Shown: positions 12,310 through 25,129 of the stretch, in pieces
How positions within the stretch are numbered: position 1 is the stretch's first letter
How the letters are laid out: each line of letters begins with the position of its first letter
Assembly: GCA_027943335.1 (NCBI GenBank)
Contig: BSBK01001162.1
Coordinates: forward strand, 372,001 to 436,000
Length of the DNA: 64,000 nt
From: Chamaecyparis obtusa
Lineage: Eukaryota; Streptophyta; Pinopsida; Cupressales; Cupressaceae
Direction of reading: 5' to 3'
Made by a program: the position numbers and the translations under genes
The notes under the pieces: model-generated
What the model saw: the letters and a program-made list of their open reading frames with translations, nothing else
Told to the model about the DNA's origin: nothing
Databases searched by the model: none

Positions 12310-13530
12310 TTGTGGTTCCAAAGGGATCTTAATGTCTTGTTCCATGTGCCCAGGACTATTTACTTTGTATCCATTTTTGGAGAGAATATTGAATCCTAGA
12401 CCATAATGTGATTGGAACTCCTAAACAAGCGAAGGATCACCATGAATGGTACAATCAATAGTGTTCACATGATCTCGTAATACAAAAGAATAATCATCTT
12501 TCATAGTGGGTCCAAATGATATTTCCAGGATTCAAAAGTGGATAGGGTCAATTTTATATTCTCCAATGACAAATTTGTAAAGTCAAAAGAACCACGATAA
12601 TCAGCAAGACATGTGTTTGATTTGGAACGAGATGGAGGAGAAGGTGTAGAATTAGGACTTGCTTCTTTAGGAGGATCTTGTTCCCTAGGAGTATCGTTTT
12701 TAGGGACAACTTTCCCATGAATCTCATTTTCACAAGACACCACAGGAACACCTATTGGCATATTGAAAGACAATGATGGAATATAGTTCTGAAAGGTAGG
12801 TGTAATTGAAGTCTGTCTGGCTATTGCCATTTGATATAAATGCATAGTATCAAGGTCAACTTTTATTGTAACTACCTGATTGTTAGCAACAAACTTAACC
12901 AAACCATGAAGAGTATAACTAATCGCTCCCCAAGCATGGGTTCAAGGTCCACCCTAGAGAAGGTTGTACGGTAAAGACCATTTCATAACATACACCAAGG
13001 TTGGAATAACAACTAGTCCAAATTTTTAAGGCAAAATAACAATGCCTAAAGTTGTTGTGCCAATATTATCAAACCCACAAATAAATAAAGAAGATGTAGC
13101 AAGGGAATGCAGATCCACCTTGATTTTCGGTAATAGATATAGACTACAAACATTAAGCATTGAATTAGTGCTACTGGGAATCTACTTAATGCCTACACGA
13201 TTAACATACATTGATCATAAGTAGGTCTATTGCATTCCTTACTTCTTGAGGTGGGAGTTCATGTAGATAGAACATGATTTTTGAGGAATCTACTCAAATA
13301 TGATCTATCAATGTATTTGCATCCGCAAGCCTAGTAGAAGGTGGCAAGATCTTATGAATAGCTTCCCAAAGCATATCTTGGTAAATTGGAGTAGTTTGAA
13401 GCAAATCCTAAAGTGAGATCTTAGCAGGAGTAACACGAAGTTTCTCGATAAGATCATAGTCACTTGGTTGTTTGACTGAAGGATTAGATGCTTGAGGAAG
13501 ACTTGGTTGAGGTGGTAAATAATTCAAGGT
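12310..13530 (-). pseudogene. Decayed gypsy gag/protease-G-patch polyprotein
   Basis: The minus strand reads, in order, PSDYDLIEKLRVTPAKISL (about 13460-13400), then DNIGTTTLGIVILP, SLPYNLL, HAWGAISYTLHGLVKFVANN (around 12950-12880), NYIPSLSFNMPIG, and YGLGFNILSKNGYKVNSPGH (around 12400-12330). This order, TPAKISL...DLL, a retropepsin-like segment, the LPYNLLLGRPWIHA-like motif (here broken by stops), then a GLGF G-patch, is what plant Ty3/gypsy polyproteins show between gag and RT. Several in-frame stops and frame changes are present. The longest open piece is 12501-12902. Confidence 0.7.
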
Positions 13531-15148
13531 ATTAATAGTTTGATTATTTTTGTGAGTATTTTAAGTATGGGCTACCATTTTGTAGGAAGGAGCCTTAGAC
13601 TTTATGTATCTTGTAAAAGCATTTGATGAGTCCCTTTTGAAAGGAACACACAAATAGAAAGAACTCTTTTTGGAGAAGGACTAGTTGCAGTCACATAAAT
13701 AGGTGGTGTCTTTGGCATGCTAGGGGGGCTAGAGACTACAATCACACTCACATAGTCATTAAAACATGTAGAAGAATCAGTTGAAGGAGCTTTCTCAACA
13801 TCAATGTTTGTAAGATTAGATGTGATAGAAGAATTATCCTTTACTAATTCACCATCTCAAGAGGACAGTGCACTGGGATGAAGGGATGATAGAATAACAT
13901 TAGAAAAATATCCATGATCTCACCTTCTTGCAACAAAATATCTTATGTAATAGAAGAAATTTTACAAGACGGGTCAAGGGAATATAAGGACATAGGCAAA
14001 GCTAAGTCATCACCAAATGCATAAAAAGGAACAATGTTAGTACTTTGAATAAAACTAGAAATTGAATTAATAAAAGAAGATAACAAATGCATTCTAAACA
14101 TAATATACTACAATGAAGAAATGGCACATAAACAAGTCAGTTGAAGGCCAACATATTATCTCTAAATTGACAAGATGGAATGGGGTTCAAGGCAGCACTT
14201 GGAAAATAATTTTTGAGAAGGGAAATTTTTTGAATTGTCCTTTTTTTAGTCACGACAACTAAAAGGAATGATAAAGAATTATTTTGAAAATAATGCAAAA
14301 GTAGTGTTAACATTTGGTTCGCCAAAATGCAGTTGATTAAATCTGACCCTATAGAAATGAAATTGTGTCCCCTTAAAGAGCTAGTTTCACAACACCTCCA
14401 CTTGAATAAACTAGTGAAGATATCTTATTAAAGAAAAAGAAGATGAATATTTTGATTATTGAAATGGAAAGTATAGACAACCGGGGATTTTTTACCCAAA
14501 TCTGAACGTCTCAAACAAGGATGCTTGTGTGATGCACTATAGTCATGTAGACCAAAACAAAAAAAAATACACAAAATTTGGCAAAAGCCCACATTTTTAC
14601 TTCTGATCACCTGCAAAACCTAGAATTAGAGATATAATGACAAATACTATATAATAGACATGAAAATAAATAAAATATCTAAATACAAGAAAACCTTCAT
14701 GCAATAGATTTTTTCCAATATATATATCTATAGACACAAGAAAGAGAAAGTGTTTGTGGTTGTTTGGAGAATTGCCTTAGCCAAGTCCCTGCTCTAGTGT
14801 TTCCACCTCCATAGAAACCAAATGATATATAGATCAAAAGACAAGTAGATAAAATGATATGATAGATAAGAGATGTGATAAATCTTAAGATGCTCAAAAG
14901 ACACAAAAGAGATAGATAGATATTACCAAATAGGCTAAAGAAAGCTAAGAGAGCTATGGCTATCACTATGAGAGAGAATTGTAGCAAATTAGAGATCACT
15001 ACAACAAAATAAGAGAGCAAGAGAATGCAAAAATTGCAACCAAGAGTTAGAGAAACCAAGAGATACCAAAAGAGATTTTCCAAGAGAACTTGAATGAAGC
15101 AAGAAAATGGATTTAAAAGGGAGAAGAGGTAGGAAAAAGAAGTTTCCA

Positions 15149-15514
15149 AGCCATTCTAGAAGATTTTGAGTCGTTTTCATCGACCAAGGCAAGTGACCAG
15201 TATCAAAACACTCGGCACCGACATATAAACATTGATATTTTGAAGAACAAATGCATGGTGCATGGACGTTTGTGCGGTACGCTCACATCTAGACAAATTA
15301 TGCTCAAAAATGACAAATGGCAAGAGAAACACGCGACTCATACAAAGGCAACACTAGAGGATAGCTATTGGCAAGGACTTTGAGCATCTTGATAGGGAAA
15401 AGGATGATGCAAGGGTTGAAATGGACCTACTCAGAAGCTAGGGTAATGGAGACTAAAGTGGTTGCAAAAGTGTAGGAAAAATCGCAAAGGGGGTATGCAA
15501 TTTTTGACTCTACA
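15149..15514 (-). repeat. Right LTR of gypsy-derived element (5' LTR)
   Basis: This is the direct-repeat partner of 10667-11029. On the minus strand the internal region starts immediately after it (lower coordinates, below about 15149). A conventional TGG primer-binding site is not clear there. Confidence 0.7.
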
Positions 15515-16397
15515 ATATTATGCCAACTCATTAATCTAAGAGTATGTAGAATCCAACCATTAACTAGCAATGAATGATGAATAACAAGTTCAAGTTTGGG
15601 ATATATCGTTTCATGCTTAACCATATAATTTTGAACTAGATGATGCCCTTTTCCAAAGTTATCCACATGAATTATATCCTTTATCTCATGACAGATCAAA
15701 TCATGTGCAAGTTAAGGATTTTGGTCCACAATCATTAAATGAGTATTTGTTTCATACCTTTCATTGCTAACATCAAAAGTCTCATGCATCTCATCATCTA
15801 GTTTTGGTTGATCCTCATTAGTTGTCGATCTCTCAAATGTACCCCTTTGAATTTGATTACATATCTTGTTATAACAACAAACCCAAGGTTGTAATCTGCA
15901 TCATCATGTGACTATTGATCTTCCAAGTTCAAGATTTCAAATTCTTGATGTATTTCCTAGTTCCTATCAACATAAAGATCTCCTCATTTTGGAACATACT
16001 AAAATCATGGTGCATTAATTCATCCTTACCAAGTGTGTTGATCCCTTCAACAATTTGTATGATCTCCATAATTTTTGAATTAGTTAGTCCTTTAGTAGGG
16101 ATTGCTATAGGTGACTAATTTTCTGATTTGGATGATGAAGAATATGCCAAGTTCAACTCTAAACAAAACTCATCATTCTGATTTTCTGCTTCGTGTAGCG
16201 CCACTTGAGTAGTCTCCAAAAAAAATTGGTAATCATAAACTCATAGGTAAGATTGTCAACTTTTTCTTCTTTCCCTCTCAATACATCAAAACATATTTCA
16301 ATGAGATTAAAGAGATTATCTCGATCTAAGAGATGTAAATTATCTATAAAAGAAATTCATAGCTTCCTACATTACCTGTAAATGAGAAGGTTCTCCT

Positions 16398-17140
16398 TCA
16401 AATCCCTTTTCTTTTCTTAAGTTGAACTCTCCAAAGGTGATCTTCAACCATCTTATGAGTGTTATCAATATGTGTTAATGCTACCACAATCTTATCTTCA
16501 TTGACCTTCAGTTGGTTCTCCAATGTATGTGACTTACTAGGCTTATGAATTCCATCTACTTCACATGATGATTTAACTGATTGGTCTTGAAAAACTTGAC
16601 TCTCACAATCATTTGCCTCTAAGATATCTTCTTTGCACACTCGCTGATTTAAAACTAGGGCAGCATTAGGCCCAAATATAGCATTGTTTTCATCATCATT
16701 TGGTGTCAAAACACTAATAGGCTCGTCTATTCAACCATCTCACTAGATGGTGTCATGCACTTTTCATTTAGAAATAGTGGAACATTATAATCACATTTAG
16801 AATCATCAAGAGAAACCACTATCTCGTTGGTTTTGTCAAGCCTAACCTCCAAGTTACCCACACAAAAACTAATGCAATCCATACCTGAAGAAGCAATTGA
16901 TTCTCTCAATTTCTTGAACATTATTGCACGCATTTGTGATAGGACATGAAGAAGCTACTTCATCGTCATTTTTAGAAGCATCAAGTCCATCCGAAGCAAT
17001 TTCTTCTTTCCCAAGATTTCCTTCTATGTCATTTTCTTCTACTAACACCTTAACCATTATCCATTTGCAGACGTTGGAAGTCATTTTTATTAACTTCAGA
17101 TTTATTTTTGAAGATGGATCTAAACCATCCAACATGCTGA
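16398..17140 (-). pseudogene. Element D internal ORF (family shared with element C)
   Basis: The minus-strand coding signal moves across frames. It runs from IKMTSNVCKWIMVKVLVEEN (to 16869) through MDCISFCVGNLEVRLDKTNE (16727-16933) to ENQLKVNEDKIVVALTHIDN then THKMVEDHLWRV (16398-16709). The last part aligns with element C's KSQLKVSDNAFIAALVRHDS then THQIIDDLYRTT. Charge-rich and cysteine-containing, it matches no gag or pol domain I know. Two frame changes show decay. It is probably a family-specific protein of unknown function. Confidence 0.45.
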
Positions 17141-17205
17141 CGAAGGTATTGAATATCTTCTACCATCTCTTCAGATTAACCCTTCAGGCTGGCAGGATAC
17201 ACCTA

Positions 17206-17217
17206 CTCTGATACAAC
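17206..17217 (-). promoter_or_regulatory. Primer-binding-type site of element D
   Basis: On the plus strand CTCTGATACAAC abuts the LTR. Its reverse complement GTTGTATCAGAG resembles the plant initiator-Met tRNA site TGGTATCAGAG with changes in the first bases. This gives element D a minus-strand orientation. Confidence 0.55.
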
Positions 17218-18902
17218 TGTAATGTTTGCCCTTGTTCTGATTTTTTTGGTTCATTTGTTTGATTATGAACCAAAGGTTATGACAATGGACCATATACAGA
17301 ATGCAAAATCATTGATAACTAATAACTGAAATGATAGCACATTCAGATTTTCCAACAAGACAATGACTTATTCCAAACCAATTTAATGGGTTGCACATAC
17401 ACAAAATTAGATATATTAACGAGCTAATACATACATACATTCATACATATACATATACATATCATCCAACATATTGATCATTCAACATACCCATGTGTTG
17501 CCTAATTTCGATTTCATGATTGAATGCAAGCTTCCTACTAGTCATGACAACCTCTAATATAAATCTCTTTTGCGTTATGGTTTTGTATCTTCAACAATGT
17601 ATATAAATTTGCTTTCAATGTTGTATCACTGAGGTAACGCCCAACAACATATGCATTCCACGATAAACTCCCTTAGTATTGCTTCAACGGTTGTTCGAAT
17701 ATCCAATGGAAATTTGAAGCTTCTACAGACATACATAAACAGTCATGAACAATCACATGAAGTGTTCCAGCCAGCTATGATAAGGTTTGAAACTCACAAA
17801 TGTCAAAGTTCAAAGTCAAACTATATACAATATAATGCTCACAACTGCAAGATATATCTTTAGACTTCTCAACACTGACCTGGGTTTCTCAGACTTGTAC
17901 GACAATCATAAGTTTCATTTAACTGACAATCATAAGTTCATGAAACCGATTTATATTTATTACCAACAATAGAAGTGCAGAAATAAATTTCTATGGCAGC
18001 ATATATATCACTCAAACTCTTTACAACACTTCTCACAAATTCTGTTGTAAGCTCAAACTCCTTAATCTGATAAATATGAATTGTGAAGTATTATCTCATA
18101 CCTGAAAGCAAACTCCAAATGCATTCCCAAATTATATTTCTAAATAATCCTCTTGACTGTGTCTTTTAATAGCGAAGAGAATGTCATCATGAGGGATTTC
18201 ATCCTAGCAAACCCTTAAAGAACTCTCAAATATTTCATATATTTCTTATTTTGTCCAATTTGTCTGAAAGTGAGCCCTAGAAAATCTTTTATAACACTCT
18301 CATAAGAGCTCATTCACTCATCTTATTAATGTGGGATTGATAAAACCACTTTTCCCCTTCACTTTTTGTCTTTTACTATTTTTCCGAAAGTTTGATTTAT
18401 TTCTCCTATTTTCTCGCAAATTCTTTTTTGCTCTATTTTTCTTCAAATGCTTTTTAGCTATTTTCTCACAGACACTTGTCCACTATTTTCCCATGATGCT
18501 TTCATTTAATATTTCTCCATGTCACTTAAAATAACTTTGCTTTTAACATAAGTCCCCATATCAATGAAGTTAAATATCTTAATTTAACTTTATAACTTAA
18601 CTTCATTGATAAATAAATTAATAATCACAACCAATTATTAAAATCTCTATAGTCGATATTAACAATTACCATCGACAGAATATTATCTATGATTCACTAA
18701 TGAACCAACTTGGCCCAACTAACTTACTATAAATAGTAAGTATGTCAAAACTACATCCAAAAACCTCAAATTGACCTACAACGAAAACTGCCTAGGCCAA
18801 ATGGCCTTAAAGTCCATTAAAAGGCCTAGTTAGCCTATGGGACCATGGAGAAATAGCCTAACAACAAAATCATACAACTTGTGCTAAAAAGGAGACATTA
18901 CA
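17218..18902 (-). repeat. LTR of element D
   Basis: On the plus strand it runs from TGTAATGTTTGCC to GGAGACATTACA, so the ends are inverted (TGTAATG...CATTACA). The terminal 170 bp (about 18720-18902) match the LTRs of element C: a palindromic TATA motif at 18722-18741, GCCTAGGCCAAAT, and AAAAGGAGACATTACA. The rest is longer than and diverged from element C's 850-bp LTRs. Only one copy is visible. Confidence 0.75.
18722..18741. promoter_or_regulatory. Palindromic TATA motif in LTR D
   Basis: ACTTACTATAAATAGTAAGT is a 20-bp palindrome (9-bp arms around AA) carrying TATAAATA. It lies 161 bp inside the minus-strand start of the LTR, where a U3 promoter would be expected. The identical 20-mer is in both element C LTRs at the same distance. 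Confidence 0.55.
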
Positions 18903-20027
18903 ATGAATAGTTTTTAACTCATTGAAAACTATGAGCCACCTTGTAACACTCTGCTCTTCAAGCTTTAAATGAGAAAATAGTCATGTAGTACCTTGGCATG
19001 AAAAGTTTAAAATCCAGTGCCTTTAAAATTTGTTGACCCAAATCCTGAGTGTTTTTGGACCTCAGTAATTTCCCACGAAGTGACAAGAGTCTTTCTCTGA
19101 TTAAGCTCTCATTCCCTATGTTTCATTTGCTTTGCAATGAACTGCGATTTGGATGGAGAATATACTTCCAGGTAACAACCTTTGACTTTAATTGTGGCTA
19201 AGTTGGCAAAATGGCTGATTTTGGGGCATGTTGGTGCAAGCACCTGATTAGAATTTCCATAGAGAGCTGGTTGAGTTTTTGAGAGATAACCACTATGCAA
19301 GATGAAAGTGTGTTCCTAAGGAGAACACTGCGACCACCCTCTAGGAATTTCATTTAAGTGTACAATGGCCTATTGCAATGATAGGTACATGTATCTAACT
19401 ACACCTCCAACTAAGCAGCATTTGCCCAATATACATTAATTTTTGGTCTACTTTAATTAAATACAAACTGTAGGAGTAACAATCAGTGAAGACTAACCTA
19501 GATATGAAAAACCCATTGATAAACTACACTTGACAAAAAAGTAGAATAGACAAGGGAAAATAGAAAGGAAATAATATACAATGGTGATTATGACAGCAAC
19601 GGAAGTGGTTCAGTCATAACCACCATACAAGAAATGGAAGAAGATATAATCTTCATAGGCACATGTTCCAATCACATTAGATGCAACTCAAACACAGAAA
19701 AATGAAGCCTAGTAAATTATCCAGAATTGAAATACAAACAGGTGTTTTACTCTAATAAATACAGTGCACTAACTAAATAATTAGGCAAAGAAATGGTTTA
19801 AATTTTGAATATAATAGCTTTCATTATCTATATAAGTATGCTTCCCAATTATAATTAGAAGCAAAAAAAGATTATACCATCAACAGCTTTTAACATTACC
19901 TTTTAATACTCCAGTTAAACACACCTGTTCATGAGATAATTATTCTTTAAAAAATTTAAAAAAAAACCATCAGGAATTGGCATATATCAAATCTCTTCCA
20001 ACAACTAAATAAACATGGGATTGTATT
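18903..20027. other. 3' flank of the NOC1 gene, no gene seen
   Basis: This AT-rich DNA lies between element D and the NOC1 stop codon. The proximal part probably includes the gene's 3' untranslated region and poly(A) site, but no signal is decisive. The minus-strand ORF at 19109-19300 has no recognisable domain. Confidence 0.4.
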
Positions 20028-23000
20028 TTACCTATCCAAATCATCCTTCTTAATTTTTTTCCTTGGTCTTTTTGAGTTCCTTGTTCCATGGTTTTCATTT
20101 ACATTTTTACTATCATCTAGTAAATGACTGTAATCCTCTAGGCTTGCAAAAGGAGATGGTCCATGTTTTTCTGAGGTTTTTCTTTTCTTTCCTTTCATAT
20201 TGTCTGCAATATTTTTGACTGAGTCAAAATCTAAACTCTCATCAACAAATGTCTCATCATCATCTTCAGATACATCTTCAACAATATCCACCTCACCTTC
20301 ACTGTCATCCGCCAATAGAGAATCATTCTCATGTTCAAGCACAGCATCCAATTTCTCATAGTCATATTGACCATCACTCAGAGATTGTGTATCAATATCC
20401 TCATGGTCTATAAGATCATCAATTTCCTCATTGTCACTTTCATCACCCCCAGCAAAATCATCATCATCATCATCATCATCGTTGTCAGCTTCGACAAGGA
20501 GATCATCTCCCGCAACTTCATCATCAGGTTCCTGAGCTTTCTTCTTCTTGTGCTTTCGTTTTGATGAACTGCTCTTTGCCATATAAAACTTGTGAAAAAC
20601 AACATCTTCAGGAGGTACTTCTTCTTCAGCCAATGATAGGAGGTCGGATCCCACCAGAGGCGGCACAACATGAATCTGCCAATAGAAACAACACATGAAT
20701 TCCATTAACAAAAACTAAAGCTGGAACATAGATTAGTTTATGTATTTTGTATCATATTCATTTCAACAGAAGTAAACAAAAAGTGGGAGTATTCTAATTT
20801 TACAATGTTAGCCATGCCTGCCTAAAGAGTGTCACAAACATTACGCATGGACAAATCAAAACAAGCACCTAATATACTTCATTATTCATATTATCCGAAA
20901 TATGAGAGAGTAAATAGCATTATATTATGCATACAGAACAAAGAAATGGAAACTTATCTGTAACTGCTAAGTTTCATGCAGACCAGTAAAATGTTATGCA
21001 CCACTCAGTATCGCATAAAAGAAATCCAAACAAATCGAAATTCACAAAAAAATCTTGACTGATTTCAGCTTCACTTTGTTGATGCATACTGCTACAAGCA
21101 GAAACCCTTTAAGTTCCCTTCAACAATTCTGCTACTAGAATGAATTAAAGATATTTTTCTTTCATCCAAGCGGAAATTTCTCCTACAATCAGCTCTTTTG
21201 ATATTGTTTAGCCAAAAAAAAATTACTGTTATTAATTCATCCCTTGATACCGTGCAATTAGCTTCCGTAACTCTCAAACAAACTGATAACAAAAAATGTT
21301 TCCTAGTTACTTTAAACCATAATTATCAAGTTCATATTGGAATAGATGTTATCATGGCAAGGAAACCATGATCCTCAATAGTCTGAAATCTGAATTACAA
21401 TTTGATATTCACTTTTCTTTATTCATGTAACAGATTTAAGTGTCTCCATACGAAGGCTGTAGAACCCACTTAACATATGCTGATAAGTATTTAGGTATCT
21501 AAATTCCACTCCAAATGGTTACTACAAAAGGTAAAACGGTCATTATGATAAAAACACATACAGAATTAGAAGAACAATATTTCAATTATTTTTCTTTTTC
21601 AGTTATTAATAAATGAACAAACCTTTCTTGCAGGGGCTATTTGGGAACCCCCATGCCATTCCCCGTCTGATTGTTTGCTAGGCTTGGGCTTCTTCTCAAC
21701 AAATTTATCAATAAAAGCTGCCAATGATAGATCTCTAAGAGGATCACCATTATAAACAATATTGGCACCTAAAATAAGTGTCCGAGCCATTGTTGCAACT
21801 GATGGGTGGACATGTGATGTCAAAGCTGTAAGCTCCCACCAACAGGCTCGATCTGCATTGCTGTCATAAAGGCATGCCAAGGCATTACATTTCAAATCTA
21901 CCAGAGAAAATTTTTAATAACTTAATAACTAAAAACCAATCGCAGAGGGATCTCCTCACAACAATTGTTTGCCAATATGCTGAGGGCAGAAAGACTTAGA
22001 TAGAGTGGAATGACAATAAGAAGCATTACGAAAGAACCAGGATGAAAAATTGCAAAGGATGCAATTCAAAGATATAACCACATCTTCTACGACCTCTGCA
22101 AACTAAAATAAGAAATTTCACTCTAATTTGTAACTTGAAATATATCTACAGAATGCTTGCAAACTCTCAAGTCTACAACAAGGAAGGTACACTTGGATAA
22201 ACAGTGGCTAGATTCACTCCAAAAGATCCCTTTATTTTGTGGGGTTAAGTCTTTCATTACTTCAACTGTAAGACTCGTTGAAAACCAATTTTGCAACAAG
22301 TAAAGGGAACGCATATATACCAAATAACTCTAAAATTTAAACTGATACATTATATTAACAATGTCACAAAAAGAACATATTTCATTGACAGTTTTATACC
22401 TAAGAAAAATGATGGATATTCTGTATGCTAGCTGTCAATTTACAGAATTATCTAGATGATAAAAAGACTGAAAATAAATAAACAAGTTTGCAATACAAAT
22501 CAGAAATTAATAATTACTAATTAGAGTACAATCCACTTTTAACAAATAGAGAGGCTTGCCTTGAGAAGCCCATGCATGAGCACTATCTCACTTAAAAGCC
22601 TCCGTAAAATGGCATTACACAGGGTTTTCGACCTCTCAGGCAATTACAACAATGAATCCCTCTTTTGATTCAGCTCCTCTAACTCTAAAATATATCCATA
22701 ATGCTGTTATGATCACTCTCAATTGCAACAGTCATGGAAATCAAAAATACCAGGGAAAAACATTCTAATCTCCAAAGATTTTCCTTTTTCATCTTTATTT
22801 TGGGTTACAAATGGCTTATTAACAACTAACGTTCCTGCAGAAAGATGAAACAGCAAGAAAATGAAAAGACAACAGAAAACTGGAATGCCAGACATCAAAT
22901 TTCGGGCCCTTTCTTGGCAGAAAAAGGTATTTACTATTTAGTCACTTATAATATGCTGTTGATTCAGGGTTCTAGTTCAATGATTTTTTACTCAGGTTTG

Positions 23001-25129
23001 GTACAGATGGGTTCAGCCCTACAACATATATTTTTTTGATTTGTATGTTACTGCAAGGGGGGCAGTTCGCTTTTCATTAAGTGGAAAAAAAGATATCTAC
23101 AAGCCTCGAATATTAGGAACAAGATTTTGCACTTCAGCCCTCCTAGCTATTATTGTGCAAGAGAAACAGCTCTTTCTTCAATTCCTGCAGCCTCTCCTCC
23201 TGCTGTGGAGAGAAAAGATCTAGATATGCAGCTATGAATTTTCTATGGTTCTCTAGGTTGCATTTCATTAGACCAAACACAAATAGCTGTAAGCACTCGC
23301 TGAGAAGATTATTGTTGTTCAACGCCATTCTACTGTACACCCCTCCAATATCTACTGTTGCCACCTACTCATCATAGTTGGAGTTGCAACATATACCTCC
23401 TACCCAGACATCAATATATTTGTTGGTCATGAGCTTCTCATACATCTTCTCCCTGTTATGTTGATGAAAGTCATAACAATTGTGGAAATAATTAACCCTT
23501 CCATCAGAGGGACCAATATGTTGAACTTTGAAGAACCTAGCAAATTTACATGGATAGATTTTTCTCTTGTGGAGAAGGAAATTTGCCACCCTCAAAATTG
23601 ATAGAATCTCAAGGGGCGAATCGGACCAACACCACCTTACTTTACTAGCGCTCTAGTCAGATAGGGAGATCAATTAATTAAAAGGAAATTAAAGCTTAAT
23701 GTGAATGCAAAGTACTTAAAAAGGAAATAACTTTACTGAAAGATAAAATATTTAGTCTGCTGAAAACGAAATTGCAATTGGTCAAGACCAACTGGTCGGC
23801 TCCGTTAGCTCACTGTCTTGGACGCCTGCACGAATATAGGACTGCAGTAACATCCACTTGACATTTTTTATTTTTAATCTGCTCCTTCAACAAATAATAA
23901 ATCTATAAAATGTCTAGTAGAAGATAAATAAAGATAAATCTACTAAAAACTAAATATAAATGCCACTCAGACCACTCATTTCCTCAATTTTGATATTCAT
24001 ACCAATAAGCAGGCTCTCGTATGCGAGGATTATAGTATCCAGGTTTTGTCAAGATATTCTTTTTGCCTTGTTGATCAGACCCATCTTTCATCTCTAATCT
24101 ATTTTCAGAAGACTCAAAATGCTTTGCTTGATTATTACTAGTCATGACACTTCCAAGTAAGTCATCATCGTTTTCATCTTCAGAAGTGGAAGCATGACCA
24201 GGACTTTCCCCATCATCAGACTCTGTATCACTTCTGGCACCATCTTTCATCAAGTTATCAAGGCGACCAAAGTCTGAGCTTTCTAAACTCTGAGAATTAT
24301 TATTTTTGTCATTTTCTGTCACTTGGTAATCTTCTTCCTTAACATCTACAAAATGTTCATAGTCTTCATCATCATCTTCAGGCTGAAGAACTGCATTCCT
24401 GTAAAGACCCAAGTTAAAATTGAATTTAATTTATTAAAGAATAAAACAGAATACCAGTATAAATATTTCACAACCCTCTGATTCCAACAATAGTAAAATA
24501 TTATACCAATCTGACTTTACAATTCCAGAATTAGAATTAATCAACTATAGTTACTCACCAAAGAACAGGTCTTACTTTTAGCAATTCAGACAAAAGTAAG
24601 AGACATGCACATGCAAATTGTGGAGGCTGTTGAAGAGCAACCTGCAGAAAAACTGACAGTAATGTCAATAACACAATCCTAATGTTGAAAACAACTTAAA
24701 AGATACTATCAGAATCCTAGTTCCAGTGTGCCTAAACACATTCTGAGAACTGACTTTGGATAATGCCCTCAAATTCACAGATGCTAGATTTAACCCCAGT
24801 AGTATTTGTGTTGAAAGAGTAAGGTATTCTAGCACTACTCTGGCTGTATTGGACTCAAAATGATTGGCATGCTCTTCAAATGTGAATATTGACTTGAATT
24901 GTTACTTAAAACCAGTTATGCAGAACTGAAGACAAATCCATATGCATTTCCAAGTGCAAATGGGTTAAAGTTTTGCTCACAAGATTGATCAAGATGAAAC
25001 CATGACCTTGCAAAAGAAGTAAAGACAATGAGGACAAACCTGCAACAAGCGCTTTGAAAATGCCGCAATTCTCTTTATGTTTATATCATTCTTCAAAGCT
25101 TTAAACATAAGACCTAGCAACATTTCTGT
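20028..25129 (-). CDS. SWA2: NOC1/MAK21/CEBPZ-type ribosome-biogenesis protein (plant SWA2-like), 3' five exons
   Basis: The product should be the nucleolar NOC1 (MAK21) protein that helps mature and export pre-60S ribosomal subunits. The exons are 25129-25040 (TEMLLGLMFKALKNDINIKR...AFSKRLLQ), 24641-24559 (VALQQPPQFACACLLLLSEL), 24398-24003 (NAVLQPEDDDEDYEHF... to PRIREPAY), 21860-21623 (NADRACWWELTALTSHVHPS...VYNGDPLRDLSLAAFIDKF) and 20675-20028 (EEEVPPEDVVFHKFYMAKSS..., acidic run, FASLEDYSHLLDD, basic KRPRKKIKK tail, TAA). All junctions have GT/AG sites and matching phases; the TGC codon of PAYCNAD is split across the 24003/21860 junction. The first, second and fourth exons carry the CBF/MAK21 domain; the last is the usual acidic-basic tail, with an Asp run encoded by a TCA/ATC repeat at 20458-20480. 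About 480 codons are present, and the N-terminal half is not found. It appears intact where visible. Confidence 0.92.
21861..24002 (-). other. NOC1 intron of 2142 bp
   Basis: The donor is TATTG|GTATGA at 24003/24002 and the acceptor GACAG|CAATGC at 21861/21860. The intron contains the ORF relic at 23143-23655 and otherwise AT-rich DNA with no further gene. The neighbouring introns are 947 bp (20676-21622), 160 bp (24399-24558) and 398 bp (24642-25039). Confidence 0.85.
23143..23655 (-). pseudogene. Unrecognised ORF relic inside a NOC1 intron
   Basis: One minus-strand frame is open from about 23655 to 23143 except for a single in-frame TAG at 23365-23367. It reads WCWSDSPLEILSILRVANFL, then FFKVQHIGPSDGRVNYFHNC, YEKLMTNKYIDVWVGGICCN, (stop), VATVDIGGVYSRMALNNNNL, FIAAYLDLFSPQQEERLQEL. 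Composition is protein-like, with an amphipathic C-terminal stretch. I do not recognise the family. It is not part of NOC1, since flanking exons join in phase without it. It may be an inserted gene fragment on the host's strand. Confidence 0.4.

Larger units (their letters stand above)
10667..15514 (-). mobile_element. Non-autonomous Ty3/gypsy-derived LTR element
   Basis: Two direct repeats of about 365 bp bound 4.1 kb of interior. Orientation is minus. Read that way, the left repeat begins TGTAGAGTTG and is preceded by the purine-rich tract AAGTGGGGGAAAA (plus-strand 11030-11043). The interior encodes decayed gypsy-like protease/G-patch sequence on the minus strand. There is no reverse transcriptase or integrase between that remnant and the 3' repeat, so it would depend on other elements. 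I found no target-site duplication, so the outer edges are approximate. Confidence 0.65.
15515..18902 (-). mobile_element. Element D: 5' part of a non-autonomous LTR element related to element C
   Basis: On the minus strand this is a 1685-bp LTR (18902 to 17218), a primer-binding-type site just after it (GTTGTATCAGAG), and about 1.7 kb of interior. The interior runs to the edge of the gypsy-derived element. The leader CTTCAGGCTGGCAGGATAC before the LTR matches the leader of element C (CACAGGCTGGCAAGAT), and both encode a related ORF. A second LTR copy was not found, so the element is truncated, perhaps by the gypsy-derived insertion next door. Confidence 0.6.

Noticed and set aside
14697..15149. 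150-codon minus-strand ORF rich in Leu, Phe and Ile that looks like a multi-pass membrane protein
   Set aside because: The hydrophobicity comes from AT-rich composition in the non-coding leader of the gypsy-derived element; no family motif, and it abuts the LTR.
20331..20564. Plus-strand ORF over the last NOC1 exon
   Set aside because: It is the antisense shadow of the acidic TCA/ATC repeat region of NOC1.
23781..23860. Possible tRNA-like or SINE head (GAGCCGACCAGTTGG on the minus strand)
   Set aside because: No A-box/B-box pair at the right spacing and no cloverleaf could be drawn by eye.
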